A stretch of 64,000 nucleotides of DNA from Aldehydirespirator sp965221185 (GTDB lineage Bacteria > Actinomycetota > Acidimicrobiia > Acidimicrobiales > Aldehydirespiratoraceae). The stretch is taken from assembly GCA_965221185.1 (NCBI GenBank), contig OZ244866.1, forward strand, positions 1,302,001-1,366,000. The letters are read 5' to 3'. The notes under the pieces were generated by a model that was not told where the DNA came from, did no database searches, and saw only the letters and a list, made by a program, of their open reading frames with translations. Of the stretch, positions 35,765 to 43,344 are shown one piece after another; positions within the stretch are counted from its first letter, which is position 1; the number at the start of each line of letters is the position of its first letter. The position numbers and the translations under genes are program-made.

Positions 35765-35992
35765 TCGTGCTGAACGGTGGCCCGGGCGGCGTGGGTGGCG
35801 TCTTCGTGCACGAGCGCCACGTCGGTGACCGTTCGCTTCCCAAGCTGCTGGGATGGTGGGGCAGCGCCCCGACGTCCGCTTCGAGATGGGCACTGTCCGC
35901 GATCCCATCGGTACCGCCGAGTCGTGGCAGGTCTCGAACCCGCCCATCCTTTCCATGGCGGCGCTGCGGGCGTCGCTCGACGTGTTTGATCG
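35765..35992 (+). pseudogene. Kynureninase (kynU) fragment, frameshifted
   Basis: Two plus-strand frames give consecutive pieces of kynureninase: first VLNGGPGGVGGVFVHERHVG and LPKLLGWWG, then after a frame change near 35855 RFEMGTVRDPIGTAESWQVS and NPPILSMAALRASLDVF. These match the active-site end of the pyridoxal enzyme. Both sides are cut; at about 35992 the sequence changes abruptly to a piece of a redoxin gene on the other strand. Confidence 0.8.
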
Positions 35993-36090
35993 ACGTCTGC
36001 GATCTGGCCGAAGGCGTCGAGGCAGATGCGTCCGGCCTGGTCGATTGCGACCAGGTTGAGGGTGCCCCGCAGCTGGTCGCAGCCCATCGT
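35993..36090 (-). pseudogene. Redoxin gene fragment
   Basis: The minus strand encodes MGCDQLRGTLNLVAIDQAGR and ICLDAFGQIADV, a diverged copy of a segment near the C-terminus of the thioredoxin-like protein at 37146-37646. It has no active-site part. It is fused directly to the kynureninase fragment. Confidence 0.8.
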
Positions 36091-36179
36091 GAAGATCGGG
36101 CGCGCCGGTTCGGCGTCGGCACGGCGTACACTCGCATTTCATGCCGGTCACCAGGTCCGGTCAGTAAGAGAGAGAATCA

Positions 36180-36377
36180 ATGCGAGGAACTGTCAAGTTT
36201 TTTAATAGCGAGAAGGGCTTCGGCTTCATCTCGCGCGATGGCGGGGACGACGTGTTCGTTCACTACTCCAACATCGTCGGCGAAAATCACAGATCCCTTG
36301 ACGAGGGGCAGATAGTCGAATTCGACATCGGGCCCGGTCGCAAGGGAGACGAAGCTAGGAACGTCAAGCCGGCCTGA
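36180..36377 (+). CDS. Cold shock protein
   Basis: 65 residues, a complete CspA-type OB fold: RGTVKFFNSEKGFGFISRDG, DDVFVHYSNI and a C-terminal VEFDIGPGRKGDEARNV. RNP-1 (KGFGFI) and RNP-2 (VFVHY) RNA-binding motifs are intact. It binds single-stranded RNA and DNA as a chaperone. A truncated second copy of the first 16 codons is at 41357-41405. Confidence 0.93.
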   Translation: MRGTVKFFNSEKGFGFISRDGGDDVFVHYSNIVGENHRSLDEGQIVEFDIGPGRKGDEARNVKPA

Positions 36378-36524
36378 TCCCACAGGTTCGCTGTGCGCCG
36401 CCGGCTAGATTGACCGGCGGCGCTCGACGTTTCGCGCATCACTGCGCGAGCGTAGGGCGAACCGAGAACCAGAACGGCTCCCGGAATACTGGGGGATGAA
36501 GCCTTCGCGGCCACCCGTTGTGGA

Positions 36525-37073
36525 TCAGTCGGGGATCCAAGGTTCGGTCTCGATGCCGAGACCGTCGGCGACCCGGTTCGCGTACGCGTAGTAGCCGACA
36601 ACCTCGACTATGTCGAGGATGTCGCGGTCAGAGAAGCCGGCCGATCGCAGGGAGTCGACATCGGCGTCGTTCATCGCGCCCGGCGTCGTGGTCAGCTTGG
36701 TCACGAATCTCAGCATCGCCACCCGGTTCGGCGACAGCGCTGCAGTTGTCCAGTCTTGTTCGATCGCCGCGACCAGTTCGTCGTCGTTGATCAACCGGCG
36801 CAGACCGCGCCGGTGGTGGACGACTCAATAGTGACAGCCGTTCTCGAGGCTGACGACCAGGCCGATGAGCTCGCGCTCCACCTTGCGCAGCGTCGCGGTG
36901 CCGGCCATGGCCGATTCGTACAGACCCTGGTGTGCCGCCATGGAGCGCGGGTTGAGCGAGTGCACGGCGAGGATGTTGTCGACCCGGCCGTATGTGCGAT
37001 CGACTACTTGGGGATGGAGCTCACCGAGCGCGCCGTCCCAGGAGTCGTCGGGGATGACCTTGATGCGTGCCAT
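36525..37073 (-). CDS. AhpD-like peroxidase-related protein with in-frame UGA, candidate selenoprotein
   Basis: Two minus-strand frames in the same phase are separated by a single TGA at 36825-36827. Together they make 182 residues, the usual size of an AhpD/carboxymuconolactone-decarboxylase family protein. The TGA falls exactly where the second Cys of the CxxC site belongs: the proton-relay pattern E-x11-C-H-Y-(UGA)-V-V-H-H is otherwise complete. Before it lies LGELHPQVVDRTYGRVDNIL; after it HHRRGLRRLINDDELVAAIE. AhpD-like selenoproteins with CxxU are known. A SECIS-like hairpin follows the UGA (separate entry). The alternative is a plain nonsense mutation. The gene is 72 bp downstream of a thioredoxin-like gene on the same strand. 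Confidence 0.6.
36794..36814 (-). promoter_or_regulatory. Candidate bacterial SECIS hairpin
   Basis: Read on the minus strand, ACCGGCGC, loop GGTCT, GCGCCGGT: a perfect 8-bp stem with a 5-nt loop that begins GG. The loop begins after 18 nt following the in-frame UGA. Known bacterial SECIS elements have a short stem-loop with a G in the first loop positions at about this distance. High GC content makes chance hairpins common, so this is support, not proof. Confidence 0.5.
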
Positions 37074-37145
37074 GGTGCAGCGTTTCACACCAGTCGGCGA
37101 CTCGGCGAATCTGCGATTCTGAGAGTGCCGCCCACCGCCACGGCG

Positions 37146-37646
37146 TCAATTCTCCGGCTGGGGGCGGGGTTCGTCGATGAGGCGGGCGAGGGTGGCGCCC
37201 ACGGTTGGGTCGTCTATCTGGCCGAACGCGTTGAGGCGGATGCGCCCGGCGCGGTCGATGACGACCAGGCTGGGGGTGCCCCGCAGCTGGTAGCGGCCCA
37301 TGGTGATGGGCAGGCCGACGCCGGGGTCGTGGGCGTCGACGCCGACGGGGAAGGTGATGCGGTACTCATACAGGAAGGCTTCGAGCGAGGTTGGAGTCAT
37401 GGCGTCGTGGTGCTCGAACACGGTGTGCAGCCCCAGCACGGTGACCGCGTCGCCGAAGGCGTGCTGGATGCGCTGGGCCTGGGGCAGCCCGTGGGAGACG
37501 CAGCCCGGGCACAGCATCTGGAACGCCTCGATCACCACCACCTCGCCCTGTAGATCGGCCAGGGTCGGGGTGGCGGCGGTGTTGAACCAGCGGGCGGTCG
37601 CCAGCTCAGGAGCAGCCGGGTACGTCGATTGCATGCTCGAGGCCAT
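37146..37646 (-). CDS. Thioredoxin-fold redoxin (TlpA-like)
   Basis: 166 residues, soluble. A thioredoxin fold with active site AFQMLCPGCVSHGLP (CPGC) at about residue 45, and a cis-Pro region YQLRGTPSLVVIDRAGRIR. It could reduce disulfides or peroxides. The AhpD-like gene lies 72 bp downstream on the same strand, and AhpD-type proteins work with thiol partners, so a joint redox role is plausible. A diverged fragment of the same family is at 35993-36090. Confidence 0.8.
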   Translation of the reverse strand: MASSMQSTYPAAPELATARWFNTAATPTLADLQGEVVVIEAFQMLCPGCVSHGLPQAQRIQHAFGDAVTVLGLHTVFEHHDAMTPTSLEAFLYEYRITFPVGVDAHDPGVGLPITMGRYQLRGTPSLVVIDRAGRIRLNAFGQIDDPTVGATLARLIDEPRPQPEN

Positions 37647-37798
37647 GTCACTCCCGGTAGTGCAGTTCCTCTACTACGGTCGCCGTCGGCGGCGCCCAAG
37701 CATTCGGATTCATCCCCGCGAATTAGATCACACATCGAGACCCTGCATTTCACCCGCAGCCGCCTAGTTCAAACGCGTACGAGCAGGGGAGCGATGCT

Positions 37799-37925
37799 GT
37801 GACCGAGCACGAAGAGTCCGACACTGGTGGTGACGGGCCGGCGGTGGTGTTGCTGCACGGGGTGCTGATGAACGGCACCTTGTGGGACGGCCTCGTCGAC
37901 AGTCTGCGGGCCGCTATCGACGCGT
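37799..37925 (+). pseudogene. Alpha/beta hydrolase N-terminal fragment
   Basis: Encodes DTGGDGPAVVLLHGVLMNGT and LWDGLVDSLR, nearly the same as residues 14-45 of the intact hydrolase at 44556-45407 (DTGGDGPVVVFLHGVLMNGT). After about 37915 the sequence runs into the 3' end of the DUF2784 gene on the other strand. Only the oxyanion-hole part remains. Confidence 0.85.
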
Positions 37926-38309
37926 TCCGAGCGGCAGCTCTTCGCGTCCTGAACCCTTGCCGACGGCGGCGTACAGCAGCCACGACAGGCACCAGACCAC
38001 CACGACGACCAGCAGCACGTTGCCGCCGCCGGGGCTCAGACCGGGAGCGTAGAACGGCTTCACGAAGTACTGGGAGATGAAGCCTCCCCGGTACGGCGTC
38101 TCGCCCGCGAGGCGCCAGAAGTGCTTCTCCCAGACCGTCAGCGGGCACGGCAGCCTGGGCAGGTTCACCGCCGCGACCGGCACCAGCATGGCTAGGTACC
38201 ACTTCATCAACCGGGGCTTGAGTGCGGCCATTGGAGCGCCCACGATGATGAACACCGCCAGCAGCCCGTGCGCGAGCGCTATCGCGATTGCCAGCAACCA
38301 CGCACCCAC
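37914..38309 (-). CDS. DUF2784 small membrane protein
   Basis: 131 residues with three to four membrane segments: LLAIAIALAHGLLAVFIIVG, WYLAMLVPVAAV, and VLLVVVVVWCLSWLL near the end. The conserved CPLTVWEKHFWRLAGETPYR block in the loop identifies DUF2784. Function unknown. It starts with GTG. Its 3' end abuts the hydrolase fragment, so the last residues (KGSGREELPLGTRR) may be altered. Confidence 0.8.
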   Translation of the reverse strand: MGAWLLAIAIALAHGLLAVFIIVGAPMAALKPRLMKWYLAMLVPVAAVNLPRLPCPLTVWEKHFWRLAGETPYRGGFISQYFVKPFYAPGLSPGGGNVLLVVVVVWCLSWLLYAAVGKGSGREELPLGTRR

Positions 38310-38527
38310 AGTTTCACACTACTGCCACGTCTCAGGGCGGTGATGGCTCGCTCGTGGCGAGACGTCGGCGACGGGCTGCGAGTCCGCGGGACATTCGCTG
38401 CCGGCAGTCGACCTGCTGGTCGCGGCCCGGACGTCACACCTGACACCAGCCCGCACGGCACTACGGTGCGAGCCGTGAGGTCAGAGGTTGCGAGCCGTGT
38501 GAATTTCGGGAAGGGACGGTTCCGGAC

Positions 38528-39088
38528 ATGAGTGCATCTGGTAGAGACGATCGGCCGATGGCGAACAGCTACTGGGTTGATCCGGGCCGTTTCGCGGCGG
38601 GCGAGTATCCGGGCGCGAGGCGTCGGAAGGAAGCCGCCACCAGGTTGCGAACCCTGCTGGGGGCCGGCATCGACTGCTTCATCGACCTGACCCAGCCGCA
38701 CGAGGGGTTGGCACCCTATGCCGGGATCGCGGCGCAGGAAGCCGGCCGGCTCGGCACGGAGTGCGTGCATGAGCGGCATTCCATCGTCGATATGGACGTG
38801 CCTCGCAGTCAACAGCAGACAGCCCGCATCCTCGACGCCATCGACAAGGCGTTGGACGACGGCAAGAACGTCTACGTGCACTGTTGGGGCGGCATCGGCA
38901 GGACCGGCACCGTGGTCGGCTGCTGGCTCGTGCGCCACGGCATGACCGGAGACGAGGCTCTGGCCCAGATCGCGCAGTGGTGGCAGGGAATGGAAAAGAG
39001 GTACCGCCACCCCCGCTCGCCACAAACACCACAGCAGCGTAGGTACGTCCGGAGCTGGACCGAACCGTCTCCGGGGGCCGCCGCGTGA
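38528..39088 (+). CDS. Dual-specificity / tyrosine phosphatase-like protein
   Basis: 186 residues. The phosphatase P-loop VHCWGGIGRTGTVVG (HCxxGxxRTG) is complete at about residues 118-132, with the catalytic Cys and Arg. An Asp upstream (HSIVDMDVP) may be the general acid. Its stop overlaps the GTG of a DraG-type fragment (GTGA), so the intact ancestor was a phosphatase/ADP-ribosylglycohydrolase pair. The C-terminal 50 residues (EKRYRHPRSPQTPQQRRYVR) recur in a second, decayed copy at 49633-49778. Confidence 0.85.
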   Translation: MSASGRDDRPMANSYWVDPGRFAAGEYPGARRRKEAATRLRTLLGAGIDCFIDLTQPHEGLAPYAGIAAQEAGRLGTECVHERHSIVDMDVPRSQQQTARILDAIDKALDDGKNVYVHCWGGIGRTGTVVGCWLVRHGMTGDEALAQIAQWWQGMEKRYRHPRSPQTPQQRRYVRSWTEPSPGAAA

Positions 39089-39290
39089 GCGCAGCCGCCA
39101 ACCGGGACCGGTTCCGGGGCTGCCTGCTGGGACTGGCGGCGGGCGATGCGCTGGGCACCACGCTGGAGTTCAAGCCGCCCGGCTCGTTCGAGCCGATCGA
39201 CGACATGGTCGGCGGCGGGCCGCATCGGCTGCAGCCGGGCCAGTGGACCGACGACACCTCGATGGCCCTGTGCCTGGCCGCTGGTTCAAT
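39085..39290 (+). pseudogene. ADP-ribosylglycohydrolase (DraG-type) N-terminal fragment
   Basis: Encodes about 68 residues: RDRFRGCLLGLAAGDALGTT, then GQWTDDTSMALCLA. The TDDTSMAL motif holds metal-binding Thr/Asp residues of DraG-like hydrolases. The remaining 200 or more residues are missing; the sequence continues into the 3' end of the MFS gene. A second copy at 49775-49970 is cut at almost the same point. Confidence 0.88.
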
Positions 39291-40515
39291 CGGCCTTGGT
39301 GCTCCCGGTGGGCCGGTGCCACATGAGGGTGGCTGCAAGCGCTGAGAACAGCGCTACCGGGGCCCACACCGCCAGCCAGCCGAGCTTCTCGGCTGCCCAT
39401 CCGGCCGCGACCGGGCTCACCAGCGCGGCCACCGCGAACATGGTCGACACGACCCCAGTGATCATCCCCGTGGACCGCTCGCGCCCGACAGTTATGTGGG
39501 CGAAGAGCAGCGGCGTCCACCCCCAGCCGGCCACGTACCCCACCGGAATGCCGACGAACATCACCGCCGTGGCGCCCGTGGCCATCGCCGCATAGCCGGC
39601 AACCGCCACCGCGGCCATGGCCGCGATGGTCCTGGGAGCGTCCAGATCCCGGCGGGTCACCGCGTGAGCGCAGCCGATCCGCATGAGCACGCTTCCCCCC
39701 GCCGAGGCCGCCACCAGAGCCGCCGCAGTGTCGGCACTGGCTCCGGCGTCCACGAACGACAGCGACGCGAAGGCGTTGAACACCACCAGGTTGATGAACA
39801 GCAGCGCGGCGCCGCCAAGAAAGCCCAACCCCAGAGAGGCCACATCATCGCGGGCGCTCCGGGGCGGCCCGGCTGTGACCGGTGCCGCAGGACCGGACCG
39901 TGCTCCCACCGGCAGCGACTGTCTCCGGGGCCGTGCCGGTCCCATCAGCAGCGCCAAGCCCGTCAACGCGAACACCGAGCACGCGGCGAACACGGTGCGC
40001 CAACCCAGCCGGTCGCCGAACACCGGCAGCACCGCGGTGGACACCAGCACCAGCAGCGGCATCGCCGCCTCACGAATGCCGAAAGCGAGAACCCGCGGCG
40101 TGCGAGCCAAGAAGTCCACCAGGATCCTCGAAGAGCTCGGCTCAGACAGCACCCGCAGGATCCCGGCTGCGGCCAGCAACGCCACGAACCACGCCGTGCT
40201 GGGCGCCTGCGACAGCGCCACCATGAACAAGCAGCCACCGACGCAGGTGAGCCGGCCCACGTTGATGCCGCCGACGCGGTCGGTCACCCGTCCGAGCCAC
40301 ACTGCCAGCACGACCGCGGGAACGGCTGACAGTGACAAGCCCAGCCCCAACTCGGACGAGCTGATCCCCAAGTCGAGCCGCAGGTAGGGCGCCAGCGGAC
40401 CCGAGATGATCTGCGGCGTGGCCCCCGCGGCCAGCAACGCGCTGGCTGCGGCCACCGCGGCCGCGTCGGAGCGAATGGTGCTACCACGGCGATGCCGGGT
40501 CACGGCAGGATGCAC
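39286..40515 (-). CDS. MFS transporter
   Basis: 409 residues, about twelve hydrophobic segments, Ala/Val/Leu-rich, with the loop 2-3 signature LGRVTDRVGGINVGR (G-x3-D-R-x-G). The long central loop between the two six-helix halves is at RPRRQSLPVGARSG. It would export or import a small molecule using the proton gradient; substrate unknown. The last few codons lie next to the DraG fragment junction, so the extreme C-terminus may have been replaced. Confidence 0.85.
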   Translation of the reverse strand: MHPAVTRHRRGSTIRSDAAAVAAASALLAAGATPQIISGPLAPYLRLDLGISSSELGLGLSLSAVPAVVLAVWLGRVTDRVGGINVGRLTCVGGCLFMVALSQAPSTAWFVALLAAAGILRVLSEPSSSRILVDFLARTPRVLAFGIREAAMPLLVLVSTAVLPVFGDRLGWRTVFAACSVFALTGLALLMGPARPRRQSLPVGARSGPAAPVTAGPPRSARDDVASLGLGFLGGAALLFINLVVFNAFASLSFVDAGASADTAAALVAASAGGSVLMRIGCAHAVTRRDLDAPRTIAAMAAVAVAGYAAMATGATAVMFVGIPVGYVAGWGWTPLLFAHITVGRERSTGMITGVVSTMFAVAALVSPVAAGWAAEKLGWLAVWAPVALFSALAATLMWHRPTGSTKAD

Positions 40516-40551
40516 CTTGCGGAACCCTCAGTCACACGATGGAGAGATCCT

Positions 40552-40650
40552 GATGATCGTGCGTCGCCCCGGCGAGGACGAGCGCGAGGTGCTCGACGAG
40601 GGTGTCATCGACACTGTGCTACCCGGGGTTTCAGACGGGAACTACGTCGA
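40552..40650 (+). pseudogene. MOSC-domain protein fragment
   Basis: Encodes MIVRRPGEDEREVLDEGVID and then TVLPGVSDGNY, which matches the N-terminal region of MOSC sulfurase-type proteins (LIVRRP..EREVLDEG). The frame then reads through the 3' end of the VapC gene on the other strand. No molybdenum-cofactor-binding part remains. Confidence 0.65.
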
Positions 40651-41011
40651 CGCGCCGATTGGTGGCGGCGGCGAGGACGGCGATGTCGCCGGGATCTGAC
40701 GTGATGATCTGGTCGCCGTGGTCGGCTAGGGCGACCAGTGCCGCATCGATTGCGTCGGCGAGGCCGCAGCGGGCGAGCAGGACCCCGGCGCGTCGTCCGA
40801 GAGCGGCGTCGAGGGGCACGATCTCGACGGCCTGCAGCGCCGCGGCGAGGCGCGCTTGGCGGCCTGTTCCACCCCGCCATACCTGGGCGACCACGCCCCC
40901 GTGGGTCCTCGGCGGGCTCTGGGCCTGAAGGGAGCCCTTGAAGCGCCGCCACATCCGGCGGTCGTCGCCCTCGAGCGCGATGAGCGCGCCCGAGTCCAAG
41001 ATCTCGGTCAT
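40631..41011 (-). CDS. vapC: PIN-domain ribonuclease toxin (VapC)
   Basis: 126 residues. PIN acidic residues: ILDSGALIALEGDD, then CGLADAIDAALVALA and IITSDPGDIAVLA. It would cleave RNA. It overlaps the upstream antitoxin gene by 4 bp (ATGA). The antitoxin is of the ribbon-helix-helix type, giving a standard VapBC module. Confidence 0.88.
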   Translation of the reverse strand: MTEILDSGALIALEGDDRRMWRRFKGSLQAQSPPRTHGGVVAQVWRGGTGRQARLAAALQAVEIVPLDAALGRRAGVLLARCGLADAIDAALVALADHGDQIITSDPGDIAVLAAATNRRVDVVPV

Positions 41012-41286
41012 CCGGCTCGCCGGGCAGCGGCTCTGAGCGACGCGGCCGTGTCGCGATCCTGATGGGCTTGCTCGGCGATCTCGTCATCGGTGATGAAGCC
41101 GTGCTCGGCTTCATAGTCGGCGACAAGCCGGCTGAGCACCGCAAGCCTTAGGTCTCTGTCGTGTCGTTGGGTCATCGCCTCACCGATCCACTCGCTGACC
41201 GATCGGGCGCGTCCCTCGCTCACCGCAGCGTTGGCCGCGTCTAGCAGTGCCTCGTCCACGGTGACCGTCACCCGCTGCTTGTGCAT
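41008..41286 (-). CDS. vapB: Ribbon-helix-helix antitoxin (VapB)
   Basis: 92 residues. The N-terminal RHH segment is MHKQRVTVTVDEALLDAANA, followed by SVSEWIGEAM; the C-terminal tail (HGFITDDEIAEQAHQDRD) would wrap the toxin. The ATG at 41286 is chosen over the longer frame to 41382, because the upstream residues overlap a cold-shock gene fragment and do not look like antitoxin. Confidence 0.85.
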   Translation of the reverse strand: MHKQRVTVTVDEALLDAANAAVSEGRARSVSEWIGEAMTQRHDRDLRLAVLSRLVADYEAEHGFITDDEIAEQAHQDRDTAASLRAAARRAG

Positions 41287-41356
41287 ACCTTCATCATACG
41301 CATGGATGCACTCTTGCGTACAGACCGGAGCTGGCCTGTCCTCGGATCCGACTCCA

Positions 41357-41405
41357 ATGCGAGGAACCGTCAAGTTCTTCAACAGCCAAAAGGGCTTCGG
41401 CTTCT
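41357..41405 (+). pseudogene. Cold shock gene, first 16 codons only
   Basis: Encodes MRGTVKFFNSQKGFGF, the same as the start of the csp gene at 36180 apart from one residue, and then breaks off. The upstream bases (CCAATG) also resemble those before the intact gene. Confidence 0.85.
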
Positions 41406-41584
41406 TGGTGGGGCCTGCTACAGTTCGTGCACTGCTCCCCGCCTTCCCGGTATCGCCGGGAATGGCGGCGCAAGCCGGATCCGCCCGACAGTTCGCTGCC
41501 TGGAAGTCTCAGTCGCTCGTGACGGTTAGAAGCCGGCCGCTGCGCTACCAGCCGACGGCATGGTCGATGGGCCGGCCTGCGGCG

Positions 41585-41800
41585 TGGCGCGCCGAGGAGA
41601 AGGGCATCGACGTCATGATGGCCCTCGACATCGCGATCGGTGCCCGCGACGACGCCTACGACGTGGCCGTGGTGGTGTCTGCCGACACCGACCTTGCCCC
41701 AGCGATTGAGGTTGCGCTAGACGCCGGCAAGCGGGTCGAGACGGCGATGTGGTGGAGTCCGGAGCACCCGCACCGCCGGATGAAGGTCCGGGTCGGCGTC
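41585..41800 (+). pseudogene. NYN-domain protein, C-terminal fragment
   Basis: Encodes AEEKGIDVMMALDIAIGARD and AYDVAVVVSADTDLAPAIEV, the second half of a LabA/NYN-type PIN-like nuclease (KGIDV, VSADTDL with the acidic pair). The N-terminal half with the first Asp is absent. The fragment stays in frame with the truncated cold-shock start upstream, giving one chimeric reading frame from 41357 to 42016, but I doubt it is a working gene. Confidence 0.7.
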
Positions 41801-41995
41801 TGTGGAATCACGCTCTCGATGCCAGCCGGCTTGGAGCTTGGGGATCGTCTCCCGGGCGGATCAGCGGGAACCCGTTGGAGCGGCGTCTTGGGTGCTGAAT
41901 CGGTTGGAGGTTGGCCCGTTCGGCATCCGCGGCGATGTCGGTCCGGAACCGAATGTCGGTGTCGATCGTGGCCTCGACAGTTCGCGATTTGGCCG

Positions 41996-42823
41996 CTACG
42001 CCGGATGCGTTGCTGATCGCTCGTGTGCAGTAGTTCCCGATTCGTTTCCTTCTGCCGCCGTGGCCGTAGCACTGGCGCGTAGAGACGGCGTGTGGCCGCA
42101 ATTTGGGCACGACCGACTCGCGCCAAGGAGTTCTGCCATTTGCTCGTAAGCCAGGAGCGCATCGTTCTTGAGGAACCTCGCTGACACGTTCGCTGTCAGC
42201 AGGCCAAACAACGAGACCCCGCAGACCATGAGGACCACCGCGGCCGCACGCGCCGCGGTTGTGCCGGGACTGAGATCTCCGTAGCCGACGGTCGTGACCG
42301 TTGCGGCTGCCCACCACAGCGTGTCCTCCAGGGAGTCGATGCTGCCGCCGGCAGCGTGCTCTGCCTCATACACCGCTAGCACCGCCACCGCGGATAGTGC
42401 TGCGCACGACACTATGAGTGCCTTGCCGTGCAGACTCTTCCAGGCCCGCGTCATGGTTGTGGCTGCCTTGTGGGCGGCGATGAATGCACGCACACCGCGC
42501 AGCAACTGAAGGGCTCGCAGCGCTCTGAGGGGACGTGCGACCGGCAACACGGACAGCACGACGATAGCTACGTCGTACCAGTGGCGAACCAAGTAGCTGC
42601 GCCTTGATCCGTCCACCAGAACAACACGGGTGATGAGGTCAGCAAAGAACACCGCCACCACGACCCATCCCGCCGCAGCGGCCAGCCAATGCCGATGCTC
42701 CAACAAGAACAGCGGCACGCTGGCTATCGCCAGCACCAGCATCACCGGCTCTGCCCGCCTCGAGTAGCTTCCCAGACGCCCCGGGTCCGAGCCCCGCCCC
42801 GGCGGCGACGATTCACTTGCCAT
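41996..42823 (-). CDS. Voltage-gated-type potassium channel subunit
   Basis: 275 residues with six membrane segments. The S4-like helix RPLRALRALQLLRGVRAF carries regularly spaced Arg residues. The pore loop DTLWWAAATVTTVGYGDLSP holds the K+ selectivity filter TVGYGD. A short cytosolic tail has CPNCGHTP, an incomplete zinc knuckle. The ATG at 42823 is preceded by AAGGAGGAAG, so the longer frame to 42865 is rejected. It would set membrane potential; a link to the nearby elements is not evident. Confidence 0.9.
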   Translation of the reverse strand: MASESSPPGRGSDPGRLGSYSRRAEPVMLVLAIASVPLFLLEHRHWLAAAAGWVVVAVFFADLITRVVLVDGSRRSYLVRHWYDVAIVVLSVLPVARPLRALRALQLLRGVRAFIAAHKAATTMTRAWKSLHGKALIVSCAALSAVAVLAVYEAEHAAGGSIDSLEDTLWWAAATVTTVGYGDLSPGTTAARAAAVVLMVCGVSLFGLLTANVSARFLKNDALLAYEQMAELLGASRSCPNCGHTPSLRASATATAAEGNESGTTAHERSATHPA

Positions 42824-42999
42824 GCCACTTCCTCCTTCCTGCTGTATCTCCAGACGCTGAAGCAACAGCGCGGCACAGTACTGCGAGGCACAACCCAGGT
42901 TCGACGCAGACGTGTAGTGGTTCTGGGATCGTGTCCGGTTTGGGGTCGCTGATTACGCAACATCGGGGTGCGAGCATGGCGCTGTGAGAGGAGCGTCAG

Positions 43000-43344
43000 A
43001 TGACCGATCCGTCGAAGTCCCGGGAGCGCAGCGGCCGCCGCAGGAGGCGGTTGTTGTCGCCTCAGCAGAAGTATGAGGCGTTCGTGCAGGTGCTCACCGG
43101 TGAGATGACAGTGGCCGAGTGCGCGGACCACTGGGGGGTGAACCGCTCCACGATCATGCGGGCCCGCGAGGTCGCCAAGCGCGGCGCGCTGGACGCGTTG
43201 GCGTCGTCTCGGCCCGGGGTGCGAGCCGACGGGGTGGATCCCGAGTTGGTGATGGCCCGAGACGAGGCGGCCCGGCTGGGCGAGGCGCTCAAGGAGATGG
43301 CTGTCAAGGTGACCTTGTTGGAGGGAAAAGAGCGTTGGGGGTGA
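43000..43344 (+). CDS. IS3-type transposase OrfA (DNA-binding)
   Basis: 114 residues. A helix-turn-helix of the type seen in OrfA: KYEAFVQVLTGEMTVAECAD, then WGVNRSTIMRAREVAK. The C-terminal part (EAARLGEALKEMAVKVTLLE) looks like a leucine-zipper coiled coil. Its TGA overlaps the GTG of OrfB (GTGA), so OrfB can be made by coupling; a -1 frameshift near the GGGAAAAG run at 43323-43330 is a second possibility, as in many IS3 relatives. Confidence 0.85.
   Translation: MTDPSKSRERSGRRRRRLLSPQQKYEAFVQVLTGEMTVAECADHWGVNRSTIMRAREVAKRGALDALASSRPGVRADGVDPELVMARDEAARLGEALKEMAVKVTLLEGKERWG

Noticed and set aside
36525..37088. Two separate small genes split by the TGA
   Set aside because: The second half lacks a plausible ribosome site and its first residues continue the AhpD motif; one gene read through UGA, or one pseudogene, explains it better.
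40406..40699. 97-residue plus-strand gene
   Set aside because: Only about 33 codons resemble a protein (MOSC N-terminus); the rest is antisense to VapC or upstream of MFS. Listed as a fragment.
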